Of a stretch of 64,000 bases of DNA, positions 25,669 through 33,816 are shown in pieces. A model generated the notes under the pieces. The model saw only the letters and a list, made by a program, of their open reading frames with translations, did no database searches and was not told the DNA's origin. This DNA is from Marinospirillum alkalitolerans (GTDB lineage Bacteria; Pseudomonadota; Gammaproteobacteria; Pseudomonadales; Halomonadaceae). How positions within the stretch are numbered: position 1 is the stretch's first letter; the number at the start of each line of letters is the position of its first letter. The stretch spans positions 248,001 to 312,000 of the forward strand of contig NZ_JBANFI010000002.1 in the NCBI RefSeq assembly GCF_045055655.1. Direction: 5' to 3'. The position numbers and the translations under genes are program-made.

Positions 25669-27582
25669 TTACTTCTTGTCTTCTTTCACTTCTTCGAACT
25701 CAGCATCCACTGCATCATCTGGGCCCTTGCCAGCTTCTGGCTGGGCTGCACCTTCAGCTGCGCCTGCATCAGCATAGAGCTTCTGCGCTAAGCTGCCTGA
25801 AGCGGTGGCCAGAGCTTGCGTCTTCTCTTCGATCTGCTCTTTGTTATCTGATTTGAGCGCCTCTTCGAGATCGGCAATCGCCTTTTCAATCGCTTCTTTC
25901 TCACTGGCTTCAACCTTATCAGCGGCTTCAGTCAGTGTTTTGCGCGTGGCGTGAATCATACCATCGGCTTGGTTACGTACTTGCACCAGCTCTTCAAACT
26001 TCTTGTCTTCTGCTGCATGAGCTTCGGCATCACGCACCATCTTCTCGATTTCTTCATCCGACAAGCCAGAAGAAGCCTTGATCACGATCGACTGCTCTTT
26101 GCCTGTCGCCTTGTCTTTGGCCGATACATTCAAAATACCGTTGGCATCCAGATCAAAGGTCACCTCAATCTGAGGCACACCGCGCGGTGCGGGTGGAATA
26201 TCAGCCAGATCAAAACGACCCAGGGATTTGTTCTGTGCCGCTTGCTTACGCTCACCTTGCAACACATGGATGGTGACCGCATTCTGGTTGTCATCCGCTG
26301 TCGAGAAAACCTGCGACTTCTTGGTTGGGATGGTGGTGTTCTTCTCAATCAGAGAAGTCATCACGCCACCCATGGTTTCAATACCCAGCGTCAGTGGTGT
26401 GACATCCAGCAGCAGAACGTCTTTCACATCACCCGAGAGTACCGCACCTTGAATCGCTGCACCCACGGCAACGGCTTCATCTGGGTTGACATCTTTACGT
26501 GCTTCTTTGCCAAAGAATTCAGCAACACGGGCTTGCACCTTCGGCATCCGCGTTTGGCCACCCACCAGAATCACATCATCGATATCTGAGGCTGACAGGC
26601 CAGCATCTTGTAAAGCCGTACGGCAAGGCGCTAAAGAACGCTCAACCAGATCTTCAACCAAGGCTTCGAGCTTGGCGCGGCTGACCTTGACGTTCAAGTG
26701 CTTAGGACCTGAGCTGTCTGCGGTGATATAGGGCAGATTGACATCTGTTTGCTGGCTAGAAGACAGCTCGATCTTGGCTTTTTCAGCCGCTTCTTTCAGA
26801 CGCTGCATCGCCAGAGGATCACCCTTCAGATCAATACCGCTGTCTTTTTTGAACTCGTCTGCGAGATACTCGATCAGGCGCAGGTCAAAGTCTTCACCAC
26901 CCAAGAAGGTGTCACCATTGGTGGCCAGCACTTCAAACTGGGTTTCGCCATCAACATCGGCCACTTCGATAATCGAAATATCGAAAGTACCACCACCTAA
27001 GTCATAAACTGCGATGGTTTTGTCACCACGCGATTTATCCATACCATAGGCCAGTGCTGCTGCTGTTGGCTCGTTGATAATACGCTTCACTTCAAGGCCA
27101 GCAATACGGCCGGCATCTTTAGTCGCCTGACGCTGGCTGTCGTTGAAGTAGGCGGGGACAGTAATCACCGCTTCTGTCACTTCTTCGCCAAGATAGTCTT
27201 CTGCTGTTTTCTTCATCTTTTTCAAGACTTCGGCAGAAATCTGTGGAGGCGCCATCTTCTTGCCTTTGACTTCCACCCACGCGTCGCCATTGTCGGCTTT
27301 CACGATGCTGTAAGGCACCATTTTGATGTCTTTTTGTACCACTTCTTCTTCAAAGCGACGGCCAATCAGACGCTTGACTGCATAGAGGGTGTTTTGTGGG
27401 TTGGTCACGGCCTGACGCTTGGCACTCATCCCCACCAGGGTTTCGCCATCTTCTGCATAAGCGATGATGGAAGGCGTGGTACGGCCACCTTCAGCATTTT
27501 CAATGACCTTTGCCTTGTCACCATCTAAAACAGCCAAACAAGAGTTAGTTGTACCTAAGTCAATACCAATAATACGGCCCAT
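25669..27582 (-). CDS. dnaK: Molecular chaperone DnaK (Hsp70)
   Basis: ATP-dependent chaperone of 637 residues. It opens with GIDLGTTNSC; VYDLGGGTFDISI and ILVGGQTRMPKVQ mark the ATPase domain, the DVTPLTLGIET linker region begins the substrate-binding domain, and the tail ends in the acidic EEVKEDKK motif. It lies between grpE and dnaJ, with 120-bp gaps on both sides, and is probably read from the sigma-32 promoter upstream of grpE. Confidence 0.98.
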   Translation of the reverse strand: MGRIIGIDLGTTNSCLAVLDGDKAKVIENAEGGRTTPSIIAYAEDGETLVGMSAKRQAVTNPQNTLYAVKRLIGRRFEEEVVQKDIKMVPYSIVKADNGDAWVEVKGKKMAPPQISAEVLKKMKKTAEDYLGEEVTEAVITVPAYFNDSQRQATKDAGRIAGLEVKRIINEPTAAALAYGMDKSRGDKTIAVYDLGGGTFDISIIEVADVDGETQFEVLATNGDTFLGGEDFDLRLIEYLADEFKKDSGIDLKGDPLAMQRLKEAAEKAKIELSSSQQTDVNLPYITADSSGPKHLNVKVSRAKLEALVEDLVERSLAPCRTALQDAGLSASDIDDVILVGGQTRMPKVQARVAEFFGKEARKDVNPDEAVAVGAAIQGAVLSGDVKDVLLLDVTPLTLGIETMGGVMTSLIEKNTTIPTKKSQVFSTADDNQNAVTIHVLQGERKQAAQNKSLGRFDLADIPPAPRGVPQIEVTFDLDANGILNVSAKDKATGKEQSIVIKASSGLSDEEIEKMVRDAEAHAAEDKKFEELVQVRNQADGMIHATRKTLTEAADKVEASEKEAIEKAIADLEEALKSDNKEQIEEKTQALATASGSLAQKLYADAGAAEGAAQPEAGKGPDDAVDAEFEEVKEDKK

Positions 27583-27702
27583 AGTCTTTCTCCAATAATC
27601 AATTCATTCTGTTCATGCTGAGGGCTCAACGCATGAGCCTTGGCGTTCTTCTACTGCTTGATAACCCTTAAATGTGTTCACTGAGGGCTGTTTTCAAGTC
27701 AG

Positions 27703-28275
27703 TCAGTCATCTTTTTTTGCTGGACCACCTGTAGCCACAACCACCATCGCAGGGCGCAGCAGGCGCTCATTCAGGGTGTAGCCTTTTTGCAAAACGTCCA
27801 TCACCGCATGCGCAGGCAGCTCAGGGTTGGGCACCATGCTCATTGCTTCGTGGAACTGGGGGTTAAAAGTCTCGCCTTGAGGATGGACCTGGTGAATGTT
27901 GAACTTCTCCAACGCACCGATAAACATCTTCAGCGTCATCGCCACACCTTCACGCTGGGATTCTTCGGCGCTGACCATCGCATCGCTGGCTTTTTCAAGG
28001 CTATCAGCAACGGGCAACAGCTCTTTAGCAAACTTTTCAAGCGCGAATTTGTGCGCCTTTTCAATATCCGCTTCAGCACGGCGACGGGCATTTTGTGCAT
28101 CGGCCGCCGCACGCAGCATCTGGTCCTTGGCTTCAGCCAGTTCTTGCTGCAAGGTTTCTATCTGTGCGGTTAAACCGGCAATCTGCTCTTCTGGGCTGAG
28201 ATCGAGCGGCTCAACAACGGCCTCATTAGTCTGCTCTTCAGCCGCTGTTGGCTTGCTGTCCTCTGGATGACTCAT
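27703..28275 (-). CDS. grpE: Nucleotide exchange factor GrpE
   Basis: Releases ADP from DnaK. A long N-terminal coiled coil (about 30-90) leads into the four-helix and beta-domain region with FNPQFHEAMSMVPNP and the ending LQKGYTLNERLLRPAMV, the family signature. It has 190 residues. First gene of grpE-dnaK-dnaJ, with a heat-shock promoter about 120 bases upstream. Confidence 0.97.
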   Translation of the reverse strand: MSHPEDSKPTAAEEQTNEAVVEPLDLSPEEQIAGLTAQIETLQQELAEAKDQMLRAAADAQNARRRAEADIEKAHKFALEKFAKELLPVADSLEKASDAMVSAEESQREGVAMTLKMFIGALEKFNIHQVHPQGETFNPQFHEAMSMVPNPELPAHAVMDVLQKGYTLNERLLRPAMVVVATGGPAKKDD

Positions 28276-28394
28276 GCTTAACTCCGTTGGGTCACTTAGG
28301 TTAGTCTGTGGATCGGCCTGAGAGGGCTAGGAAACCCCTCATGAACTCGCTAGTGAACCTAGCATGCGGCCGAAGCGGGATGGATTAAATGATC

Positions 28395-28426
28395 AGATGA
28401 GGGCAAGCCCCCAGTCTTTCAAGGGG
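28395..28426 (-). promoter_or_regulatory. Sigma-32 heat-shock promoter for grpE-dnaK-dnaJ
   Basis: On the minus strand the -35 CCCCTTGAAA (28426-28417) and the -10 CCTCATCT (28402-28395) match the sigma-32 consensus CTTGAA / CCCCATNT with a spacer of 14-15 bases. Transcription would begin near 28388, about 110 bases before the grpE ATG. Confidence 0.8.
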
Positions 28427-28509
28427 TGAATAAAAAATTATTGACGCGACTTGTTCCGCTGCGCAGACTCAGGTATAAAGCTACTGTATAAAATATCAGG
28501 GAGCCTGCC

Positions 28510-30165
28510 ATGCTGCTCAGCCTTTCCATCCAACAACTGGCCATCGTGGATCATCTGGAGCTGGATTTTAAACCCGGCATGACGGTGATCACTGGTGAAA
28601 CCGGCGCGGGTAAATCGATCCTGCTTTCAGCTCTTGGTTTGGCGCTGGGCGATCGTGCCGATAGTGATAGCGTGCGTCATGGCGCACAACGCGCTGAAAT
28701 TACTGCTCGTTTTGATATCACCCATCTTGCCGAAGCCCGAGATTGGCTGGCGGAGCATGAGCTGGAAACCCGCGAGTGTATTTTACGACGCAGCCTGCTC
28801 GCCAACGGCCGCTCTAAAGCCTGGATCAACGGGCAACCCTGCCCAGTTCAGCATTTGAAAGAGCTCGGTGAGCTGCTGATGGATATTCATGGCCAGCATG
28901 CACACCAATCGCTCCTGCGCCGCGACCAGCATTTGCGCCTGCTGGATCACTATGCAGGACTGGATCATCGACTCACGCAGCTCAATAGCCAGTTTCTGTT
29001 GTGGCAAAAAGCCCAGCGCCAGCTCAAGCAGTTCGATACGCAAGATGCGGCCCAGCAAGCCAGAATCCAGCTGCTGAGCTATCAGGTAGAGGAGCTCGAC
29101 CAGCTCAACCTACAAGAAGGCGAACTCGAAGAGCTTGAAGCCGAACAGCATCAACTGGCGCATGCCGAGGCCCTGATTCAGACCAGCCAAGAAGCCTTGG
29201 ATTTGTGTGATCATGATGAAGGCGCAGCCCTACAGGCCGTGAATCAGGCTCTGCACCGTCTCGCCAGTCAACAACACCCCAAAATCACTGAGATTCTTCA
29301 GCTTCTCAGTGAGGCGCAGATACAACTTCAGGAAACCAGCCGCGAACTCAGCCATTTTATCGGCCAGCTCGAGCTTGATCCGCAGCGGCTTCTCTGGGTT
29401 GAGGACAGACTGAGTCAGGTGTACCAAATTGCACGCAAGCATCAGATCGATCCTGCTGAACTGCCGCAACATCATCAACAGCTCCAACAATCACTCCATG
29501 ATTTGATGGGGCCAGAAGGCGGTCGTGAAGCCTTGGAGGCGGAGCTGATCCAGCTCGAACAGATGTATCTTGAACAGGCCGAAGCCTTGAGCCAAGCGCG
29601 TCAGGAAGCGGCACGACAGCTCGAGGCAGCTGTTGATCAGCAGCTCGCTCATCTGGGCATGGAAAAAAGCCAGTTTAAACTTGCCTTCCAACGCACCGCC
29701 CATTATCAGGCCAGCGGTCTTGATGAAGTGGAATTTCTGATCGCGCCGAATCCAGGTCAACCGGCCAAACCTTTAATCCGCATTGCCTCTGGCGGTGAAC
29801 TGTCACGTATTAGTCTGGCGATTCAAGTCGTTACCGCACAAACCAGCAGCATTCCCACACTGGTCTTTGATGAGGTAGATGTAGGTATCTCTGGCGCGAC
29901 CGCCGAAATTGTGGGGCGCTTACTCCATCAACTGGCGCAACGCGGGCAGATTCTCTGCGTCACCCACCTACCGCAAGTGGCGGCGCAGGGCGATCAGCAT
30001 TTGCATATCCACAAAGAAAGCGATGAACACTCAACACTCACACGGATGCAGCTGCTGGATCAGGCTGGGCGTATTGCCGAGCTAGCACGGATGCTAGGCG
30101 GTATTCACCTGTCTGCCCAAACCCTAGCTCATGCTCAAGAAATGCTCCAAAGTCGCCACCATTAG
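28510..30165 (+). CDS. recN: DNA repair protein RecN
   Basis: SMC-like ATPase in double-strand-break repair. Walker A GETGAGKSI (near residue 30), a central coiled coil (about 150-370), then ASGGELSRISLAIQ and Walker B TLVFDEVDVGISG at the C-terminal ATPase lobe; 551 residues. TATAAA and TATAAAAT boxes lie upstream. I could not identify a clear LexA box (CTG-N10-CAG) at the start. A terminator follows. Confidence 0.97.
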   Translation: MLLSLSIQQLAIVDHLELDFKPGMTVITGETGAGKSILLSALGLALGDRADSDSVRHGAQRAEITARFDITHLAEARDWLAEHELETRECILRRSLLANGRSKAWINGQPCPVQHLKELGELLMDIHGQHAHQSLLRRDQHLRLLDHYAGLDHRLTQLNSQFLLWQKAQRQLKQFDTQDAAQQARIQLLSYQVEELDQLNLQEGELEELEAEQHQLAHAEALIQTSQEALDLCDHDEGAALQAVNQALHRLASQQHPKITEILQLLSEAQIQLQETSRELSHFIGQLELDPQRLLWVEDRLSQVYQIARKHQIDPAELPQHHQQLQQSLHDLMGPEGGREALEAELIQLEQMYLEQAEALSQARQEAARQLEAAVDQQLAHLGMEKSQFKLAFQRTAHYQASGLDEVEFLIAPNPGQPAKPLIRIASGGELSRISLAIQVVTAQTSSIPTLVFDEVDVGISGATAEIVGRLLHQLAQRGQILCVTHLPQVAAQGDQHLHIHKESDEHSTLTRMQLLDQAGRIAELARMLGGIHLSAQTLAHAQEMLQSRHH

Positions 30166-30179
30166 CCGCACTCAGCATC

Positions 30180-30207
30180 AAAAAGGCTCCCTAAGGAGCC
30201 TTTTTTA
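30180..30207. terminator. Bidirectional terminator between recN and fur
   Basis: AAAAAGGCTCC-CTAA-GGAGCCTTTTTT is a perfect hairpin between the convergent recN and fur genes. Confidence 0.93.
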
Positions 30208-30233
30208 ATCGCTATTATTGAACCCGCTTGGTC

Positions 30234-30650
30234 TTACTCTGCGTCTTTTTTACGGCGCACATATAAAACCAAAGAGTGATCCACCAACTCAAGGCCATGC
30301 GCCTTCGCCAGTGCATGCTGACGTTTTTCGATCTCTTCATCGAAAAACTCGATCACTTCACCCGTATCCACATCCACCATATGGTCGTGGTGCTTCTCGC
30401 CCGCCAGCTCAAAAACAGCATGGCCGCCATCGAAATTATGCTTATCCACCAAGCCTGCTGCCTCAAACTGAGTCAGCACACGATAGACAGTTGCCAAACC
30501 GACGTCTTCACCATTTTCAATCAGAATACGGTAGACATCCTCTGCGCTGAGGTGATCTTCTGCATGTTTCTCAAGCACTTGCAGTATCTTGATCCGTGGC
30601 AAGGTTACTTTCAGGCCGGCTTTTCTTAACTCATGATTTTTGTCTGCCAT
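30234..30650 (-). CDS. fur: Ferric uptake regulator Fur
   Basis: Iron-responsive repressor of 138 residues. A winged-helix N-terminus (with GLATVYRVLTQFEAAG as recognition helix region) precedes a metal-binding dimerisation half with HHDHMVDVDTGEVIEF. The structural-zinc CxxC of E. coli Fur is replaced by DVDT and the protein contains no cysteine, as I recall for pseudomonad Fur proteins. Divergent from bamE, the conserved arrangement. Confidence 0.97.
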   Translation of the reverse strand: MADKNHELRKAGLKVTLPRIKILQVLEKHAEDHLSAEDVYRILIENGEDVGLATVYRVLTQFEAAGLVDKHNFDGGHAVFELAGEKHHDHMVDVDTGEVIEFFDEEIEKRQHALAKAHGLELVDHSLVLYVRRKKDAE

Positions 30651-30763
30651 CAGAATTCTCTTTTATAAAGTGATCAGAATGCTTAGCCCAACGGCTCGCT
30701 TGTGAGTAGAATGCTTTAGCAGGTATTATCGACTGAACTGACTCAGAGTTAAAGCGCTTCACC

Positions 30764-31105
30764 ATGAAAAATCCGACTAAATTACTCACCTTTGTTTTTT
30801 TCGCCCTGTTTTTAAGCGGTTGCGGCCTTTTTTCTCCTTTCCAACAGGAAATTCAACAGGGCAATCTGCTCGATCAAGACGATGTGGCCCAACTGCGTGA
30901 AGGCATGACCGCCGAACAGGTCACCTTCTTGCTCGGCTCTCCCTTGCTTCGTGACCCTGAGCGCCCGCTTGAATGGCACTATATTGAGCAAAAGCGTGTA
31001 GGGCGCGCCCTAGTGCACCGCCATGAAGTACGACTGGTTTTTACTCAACAGCAAGGGCAACTGCGCGTGGCATCAATTGAAACCACCCGCTTGACCAACC
31101 AGTAA
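30764..31105 (+). CDS. bamE: Outer membrane assembly lipoprotein BamE (SmpA/OmlA)
   Basis: Lipoprotein component of the beta-barrel assembly machine. A signal with lipobox LSGC (about residues 17-20) precedes the BamE fold, with LREGMTAEQVTFLLGSPLL typical. It has 113 residues. A likely -10 TATTAT lies at 30723-30728. Divergent from fur. Confidence 0.95.
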   Translation: MKNPTKLLTFVFFALFLSGCGLFSPFQQEIQQGNLLDQDDVAQLREGMTAEQVTFLLGSPLLRDPERPLEWHYIEQKRVGRALVHRHEVRLVFTQQQGQLRVASIETTRLTNQ

Positions 31106-31155
31106 AGCTCAGACTAAGATCGGATACAAACCCACATCCAAGGAAGGGACTAGCC

Positions 31156-31842
31156 ATGCAACCAGTAGGAACAAACAACCTATTCAACTCGATGGCATTT
31201 CAGTCTTTTACTGAAAAAAGCAATCAACAGCTTGTTGATCCTCAACGTTATGCTGATTTCACGGTGGAAGTTGGTGAAGAAACCAGCTCCAGAGGGATAT
31301 TAGGCGGTGTGCTGAGTCAGGAAGACTATGACAAGTTCATGGAAATCATCAAAGACTTTAATGTACTTGATGCCAGCACCAATGAAATGAAGCAGCTAAG
31401 AAGTCAACTAATTCAAGCAGAATTAATGGATTATGAAGTCGGCAGCACGTTCAGCGGACCCGCCACCTTTGCACTCGATAAAAACCCAGAAAATTATGAT
31501 AAGAAATACAATCAGCTCGGTTATCAATTTGGAAAACTACCACGTTACGCAGGCAAAGAATACGATCAAGTACGCGATAAAGTCATAGATGCTTTTAAAA
31601 TTGTCGCTGCTGTTGCCAACAGCTCACCTGCTACGGGCCAAACTATCTCACCTGATGTCGGTTACACACTAGAAACTCCAGCTGGCGTTCAGGTTAATAT
31701 CTCAGAGTTTGCTCAACGTCTCGCTGCTGGTGAGGATATCGAAGAAGACAAAGAGCCAGACCTGATGGAGATCATCAAGGCGCTTCAGCTTGCAGCACAA
31801 ATGCGCCGTGAAGCTGAACAGCATAATGAAGAAAAGGAATAA
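31156..31842 (+). CDS. Unrecognised soluble protein between bamE and rnfH
   Basis: Not assigned to any family. The 228-residue protein has no signal peptide or TM segment. It starts MQPVGTNNLFNS, has an acidic centre with a helical QEDYDKFMEIIKDF stretch, and ends in a glutamate-rich helix. AAGGAAGG precedes the ATG. It has more A+T and more lysine/asparagine than its neighbours, and it separates bamE from rnfH-ratA, which are usually adjacent, so it may be acquired. The N-terminus with asparagine/serine-rich start could suit a secreted or surface-related effector, but this is speculation. Confidence 0.7.
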   Translation: MQPVGTNNLFNSMAFQSFTEKSNQQLVDPQRYADFTVEVGEETSSRGILGGVLSQEDYDKFMEIIKDFNVLDASTNEMKQLRSQLIQAELMDYEVGSTFSGPATFALDKNPENYDKKYNQLGYQFGKLPRYAGKEYDQVRDKVIDAFKIVAAVANSSPATGQTISPDVGYTLETPAGVQVNISEFAQRLAAGEDIEEDKEPDLMEIIKALQLAAQMRREAEQHNEEKE

Positions 31843-31861
31843 AGCGGGCCGAATCCGAGGA

Positions 31862-32149
31862 TCAACCCTGCTCTTTTTTCTCCGCTCTTTTTGCTCTAGA
31901 TTGTTTGGGATCGGCAATCAGCGGGCGGTAGATTTCAACACGATCCCCTTCCCTGACTTGTTCCTGCTCAGGCTTGGCAACCAGCTTGCCAAAAATGCCT
32001 AAGCGCGCGTTGGTCAGATCCAGTCCTTCAAAGTCTCGATCCAGTCCTGAACGCAGCGCGGCCTCACGCACACTGGTGCCTTCTTCTACCTCAAGGACAG
32101 CGATTTTCTGACGCTCTGGCAGGGCATAAGCCACTTCGATACGCATCAT
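31862..32149 (-). CDS. rnfH: RnfH (RatB) ubiquitin-like family protein
   Basis: Small beta-grasp protein of 95 residues with the family opening RIEVAYALPERQ, then GTSVREAALRSGL and REGDRVEIYRPL. Biological role not settled; the gene is consistently next to ratA, and here its start overlaps the ratA stop by 4 bases. The lysine/arginine-rich tail is typical. Confidence 0.9.
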   Translation of the reverse strand: MMRIEVAYALPERQKIAVLEVEEGTSVREAALRSGLDRDFEGLDLTNARLGIFGKLVAKPEQEQVREGDRVEIYRPLIADPKQSRAKRAEKKEQG

Positions 32150-32583
32150 CTTTTGCCATAGACCTCATCAGCTCGTTTAACAAAAGCTTCAACCTGACTT
32201 GATGCCATCTGCGCAAACAACGGGGTTAAGGCTTTGGACACCAATCGTCCTGCAATTTCAAAATCGATCTCAAAATGCACCTTGCAAGCCTGCTCGTTGA
32301 GTGGCTTGAAGAGCCAGAGGCCGTCTAGCTTCTTGAAAGGACCATCGACCAGCGTCAGCTCAATGCGTTCAGGGGCAAAAAGCTGATTGCGTGTTGTAAA
32401 GCGGTACTTCATCCCTGCCTTGCTCAGCTCCAATTCACCGATCAAAAAATCTTCTTGGCGCTCAATCAAGCGTGCATCACTGCAACCTGGCAAGAATTTA
32501 GGGTAAGATTCGCAGTCATTAACCAGTTCAAACATCTCTTGCGCTGAATGCATGACCAAAGCCGAGCGGCTAATAAGACTCAT
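32146..32583 (-). CDS. ratA: RatA family SRPBCC protein (ribosome-association toxin / coenzyme Q binding type)
   Basis: START-like lipid-binding fold of 145 residues. It contains MFELVNDCESYPKFLPGC near the N-terminus and the ending MASSQVEAFVKRADEVYG. In E. coli RatA blocks 70S assembly, while homologues bind coenzyme Q, so the role is uncertain. The ATG at 32583 is preferred over one 45 bases upstream because GGGAGT precedes it and family members begin there. Divergent from smpB. Confidence 0.9.
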   Translation of the reverse strand: MSLISRSALVMHSAQEMFELVNDCESYPKFLPGCSDARLIERQEDFLIGELELSKAGMKYRFTTRNQLFAPERIELTLVDGPFKKLDGLWLFKPLNEQACKVHFEIDFEIAGRLVSKALTPLFAQMASSQVEAFVKRADEVYGKR

Positions 32584-32736
32584 AGAGTGACTCCCGAGTG
32601 GGCCTGATAAACGACAAGATTCTAACACGAGCCTGGGCTGTGCGGCGCACTCATCCCTCTCTCACCCTGATACACTCATCTGGTCACTCTCATCCATCTG
32701 ACCTGCTCGCCATTTTTTATTGAAAGAGTTTTTATT

Positions 32737-33219
32737 ATGGCCAAAAAGAAAAAAGTCGATAGCAATACCATCGCCGTCAATCGTAAGGCGCGCCACGAGT
32801 ACCATATCGAAGAAACCATCGAAGCGGGTGTGGTGCTGGCTGGGTGGGAGGTCAAAAGCCTACGCGCGGGTAAGTGCCAGCTGACCGATACCTATATTTT
32901 GATCAAAGATCAGGAAGCCTGGTTGCTGGGGTCTCACATTACCCCGTTGAATACAGCCTCGACCCATGTGGTTGCTGACCCAACGCGCACGCGCAAGCTC
33001 TTAATGCATCGCAAGGAGATTGCTAAGCTGCTGGGGCAGATCAACCAGAAGGGTTTTACCTGCGTACCGCTTTCACTTTATTGGAAGGGGAATAAAGTGA
33101 AGTGCCAGCTGGCGGTCGTGAAGGGCAAGCAGCTGCATGATAAGCGCGCCTCTGATAAAGACCGAGACTGGAACCGCCAGAAAGGTCGCATTATGCGCGA
33201 GAACACCAAACAGGGCTAA
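32737..33219 (+). CDS. smpB: SsrA-binding protein SmpB
   Basis: Binds tmRNA and brings it to stalled ribosomes. The sequence has the SmpB core with NRKARHEYHIEETIEAGVVL, the GWEVKSLR motif and the basic C-terminal tail with DKRASDKDRDWNRQKGR; 160 residues. Its partner tmRNA gene follows 75 bases downstream. Confidence 0.97.
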   Translation: MAKKKKVDSNTIAVNRKARHEYHIEETIEAGVVLAGWEVKSLRAGKCQLTDTYILIKDQEAWLLGSHITPLNTASTHVVADPTRTRKLLMHRKEIAKLLGQINQKGFTCVPLSLYWKGNKVKCQLAVVKGKQLHDKRASDKDRDWNRQKGRIMRENTKQG

Positions 33220-33252
33220 ATGCATGCCATCAGAGGAACTTTTCTGGAAGGC

Positions 33253-33294
33253 TAGGGTTTAACGAAAGAGCGTGTTAGAATAGCGCTACATTTT
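33253..33294 (+). promoter_or_regulatory. Promoter of ssrA
   Basis: An extended -10 element TGTTAGAAT (TAGAAT at 33276-33281) lies 13 bases before the mature tmRNA 5' end. A -35 is not clear; TAGGGT at 33253 has the proper 17-base spacing. Confidence 0.5.
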
Positions 33295-33656
33295 GGGGAC
33301 GTCCTGGCTTCGACGCCGGTAGCAAAACCTGAGGTGCATGCCGAGAGGGAAGTGACTCTCGTAAATCAATTGCTTCAATTGTTATAGTCGCAAACGACGA
33401 CTCTTACGCTCTAGCCGCTTAAGGCTACTCATGAAGCCATGTTGCCTATCGCAGGTGGATTGAGATTATGAGCGCAGCCAGATAGGATCGCAGCAAAGAT
33501 CGCCTTCGTCGGCGCTGCTAAAACTGAATCGAAGGATCGCTGAAGGGTATCCTGTTCGTCGGAGACCTGCCAGTTAAAGCAAATGACGAAACTAAGCATG
33601 TAGATCCAAGGGCGGAGTGCCGACGGACGCGGGTTCAACTCCCGCCGTCTCCACCA
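33295..33656 (+). ncRNA. ssrA: Transfer-messenger RNA (tmRNA)
   Basis: Rescues stalled ribosomes. The mature 5' end GGGGACG pairs with CGTCTCC before ACCA at 33653-33656, forming the alanine acceptor stem. The T-arm GGGTTCAACTCCC is at the 3' end. The resume codon GCA at 33390 begins the tag ANDDSYALAA, ending in TAA at 33420-33422; the usual tag in relatives has N in place of S. The 3' end is also the attachment site of the adjacent integrated element, which restores it exactly. Confidence 0.97.
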
Positions 33657-33698
33657 TTTTCGCTTTAAAAACAACCACCTATGGGTGGTTTTTTTATG
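33643..33698 (+). repeat. attL: left attachment repeat
   Basis: Starts at CGCCGTCTCCACCA in the tmRNA 3' end and continues through its terminator to TTTTTTTATG. It matches the right copy at 55 of 56 positions (T at 33682, C at 41351). Confidence 0.93.
33673..33696 (+). terminator. tmRNA terminator inside attL
   Basis: AACCACC-TATG-GGTGGTT followed by a T-tract. A second copy is carried in attR (41342-41365). Confidence 0.9.
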
Positions 33699-33765
33699 CC
33701 TATCAATAACTTAGCATTTCTCCTTGTTTTATCTAATTGCACCAAATTGCATAAAATGGCAAGAT

Positions 33766-33804
33766 CTTTCTGGGTAACTTTCTGGGTAAGATCTTTCTGG
33801 GTAA
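33766..33804 (+). repeat. Arm-type direct repeats near attL
   Basis: CTTTCTGGGTAA occurs three times, at 33766-33777, 33778-33789 and 33793-33804, just upstream of the integrase gene. Related copies sit near attR. This is the layout of integrase arm-binding sites; AlpA/excisionase binding is the alternative. Confidence 0.65.
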
Positions 33805-33816
33805 GCGAGGGGAATC

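Noticed and set aside
25951..26589. 212-codon plus-strand ORF opposite dnaK
   Set aside because: Shadow of the highly biased dnaK coding strand.
33429..33674. Minus-strand ORF of 81 codons across the tmRNA 3' end (with RRRELNPRPSALR)
   Set aside because: It is the reverse reading of the ssrA gene, a common false call; the RNA gene explains the sequence.
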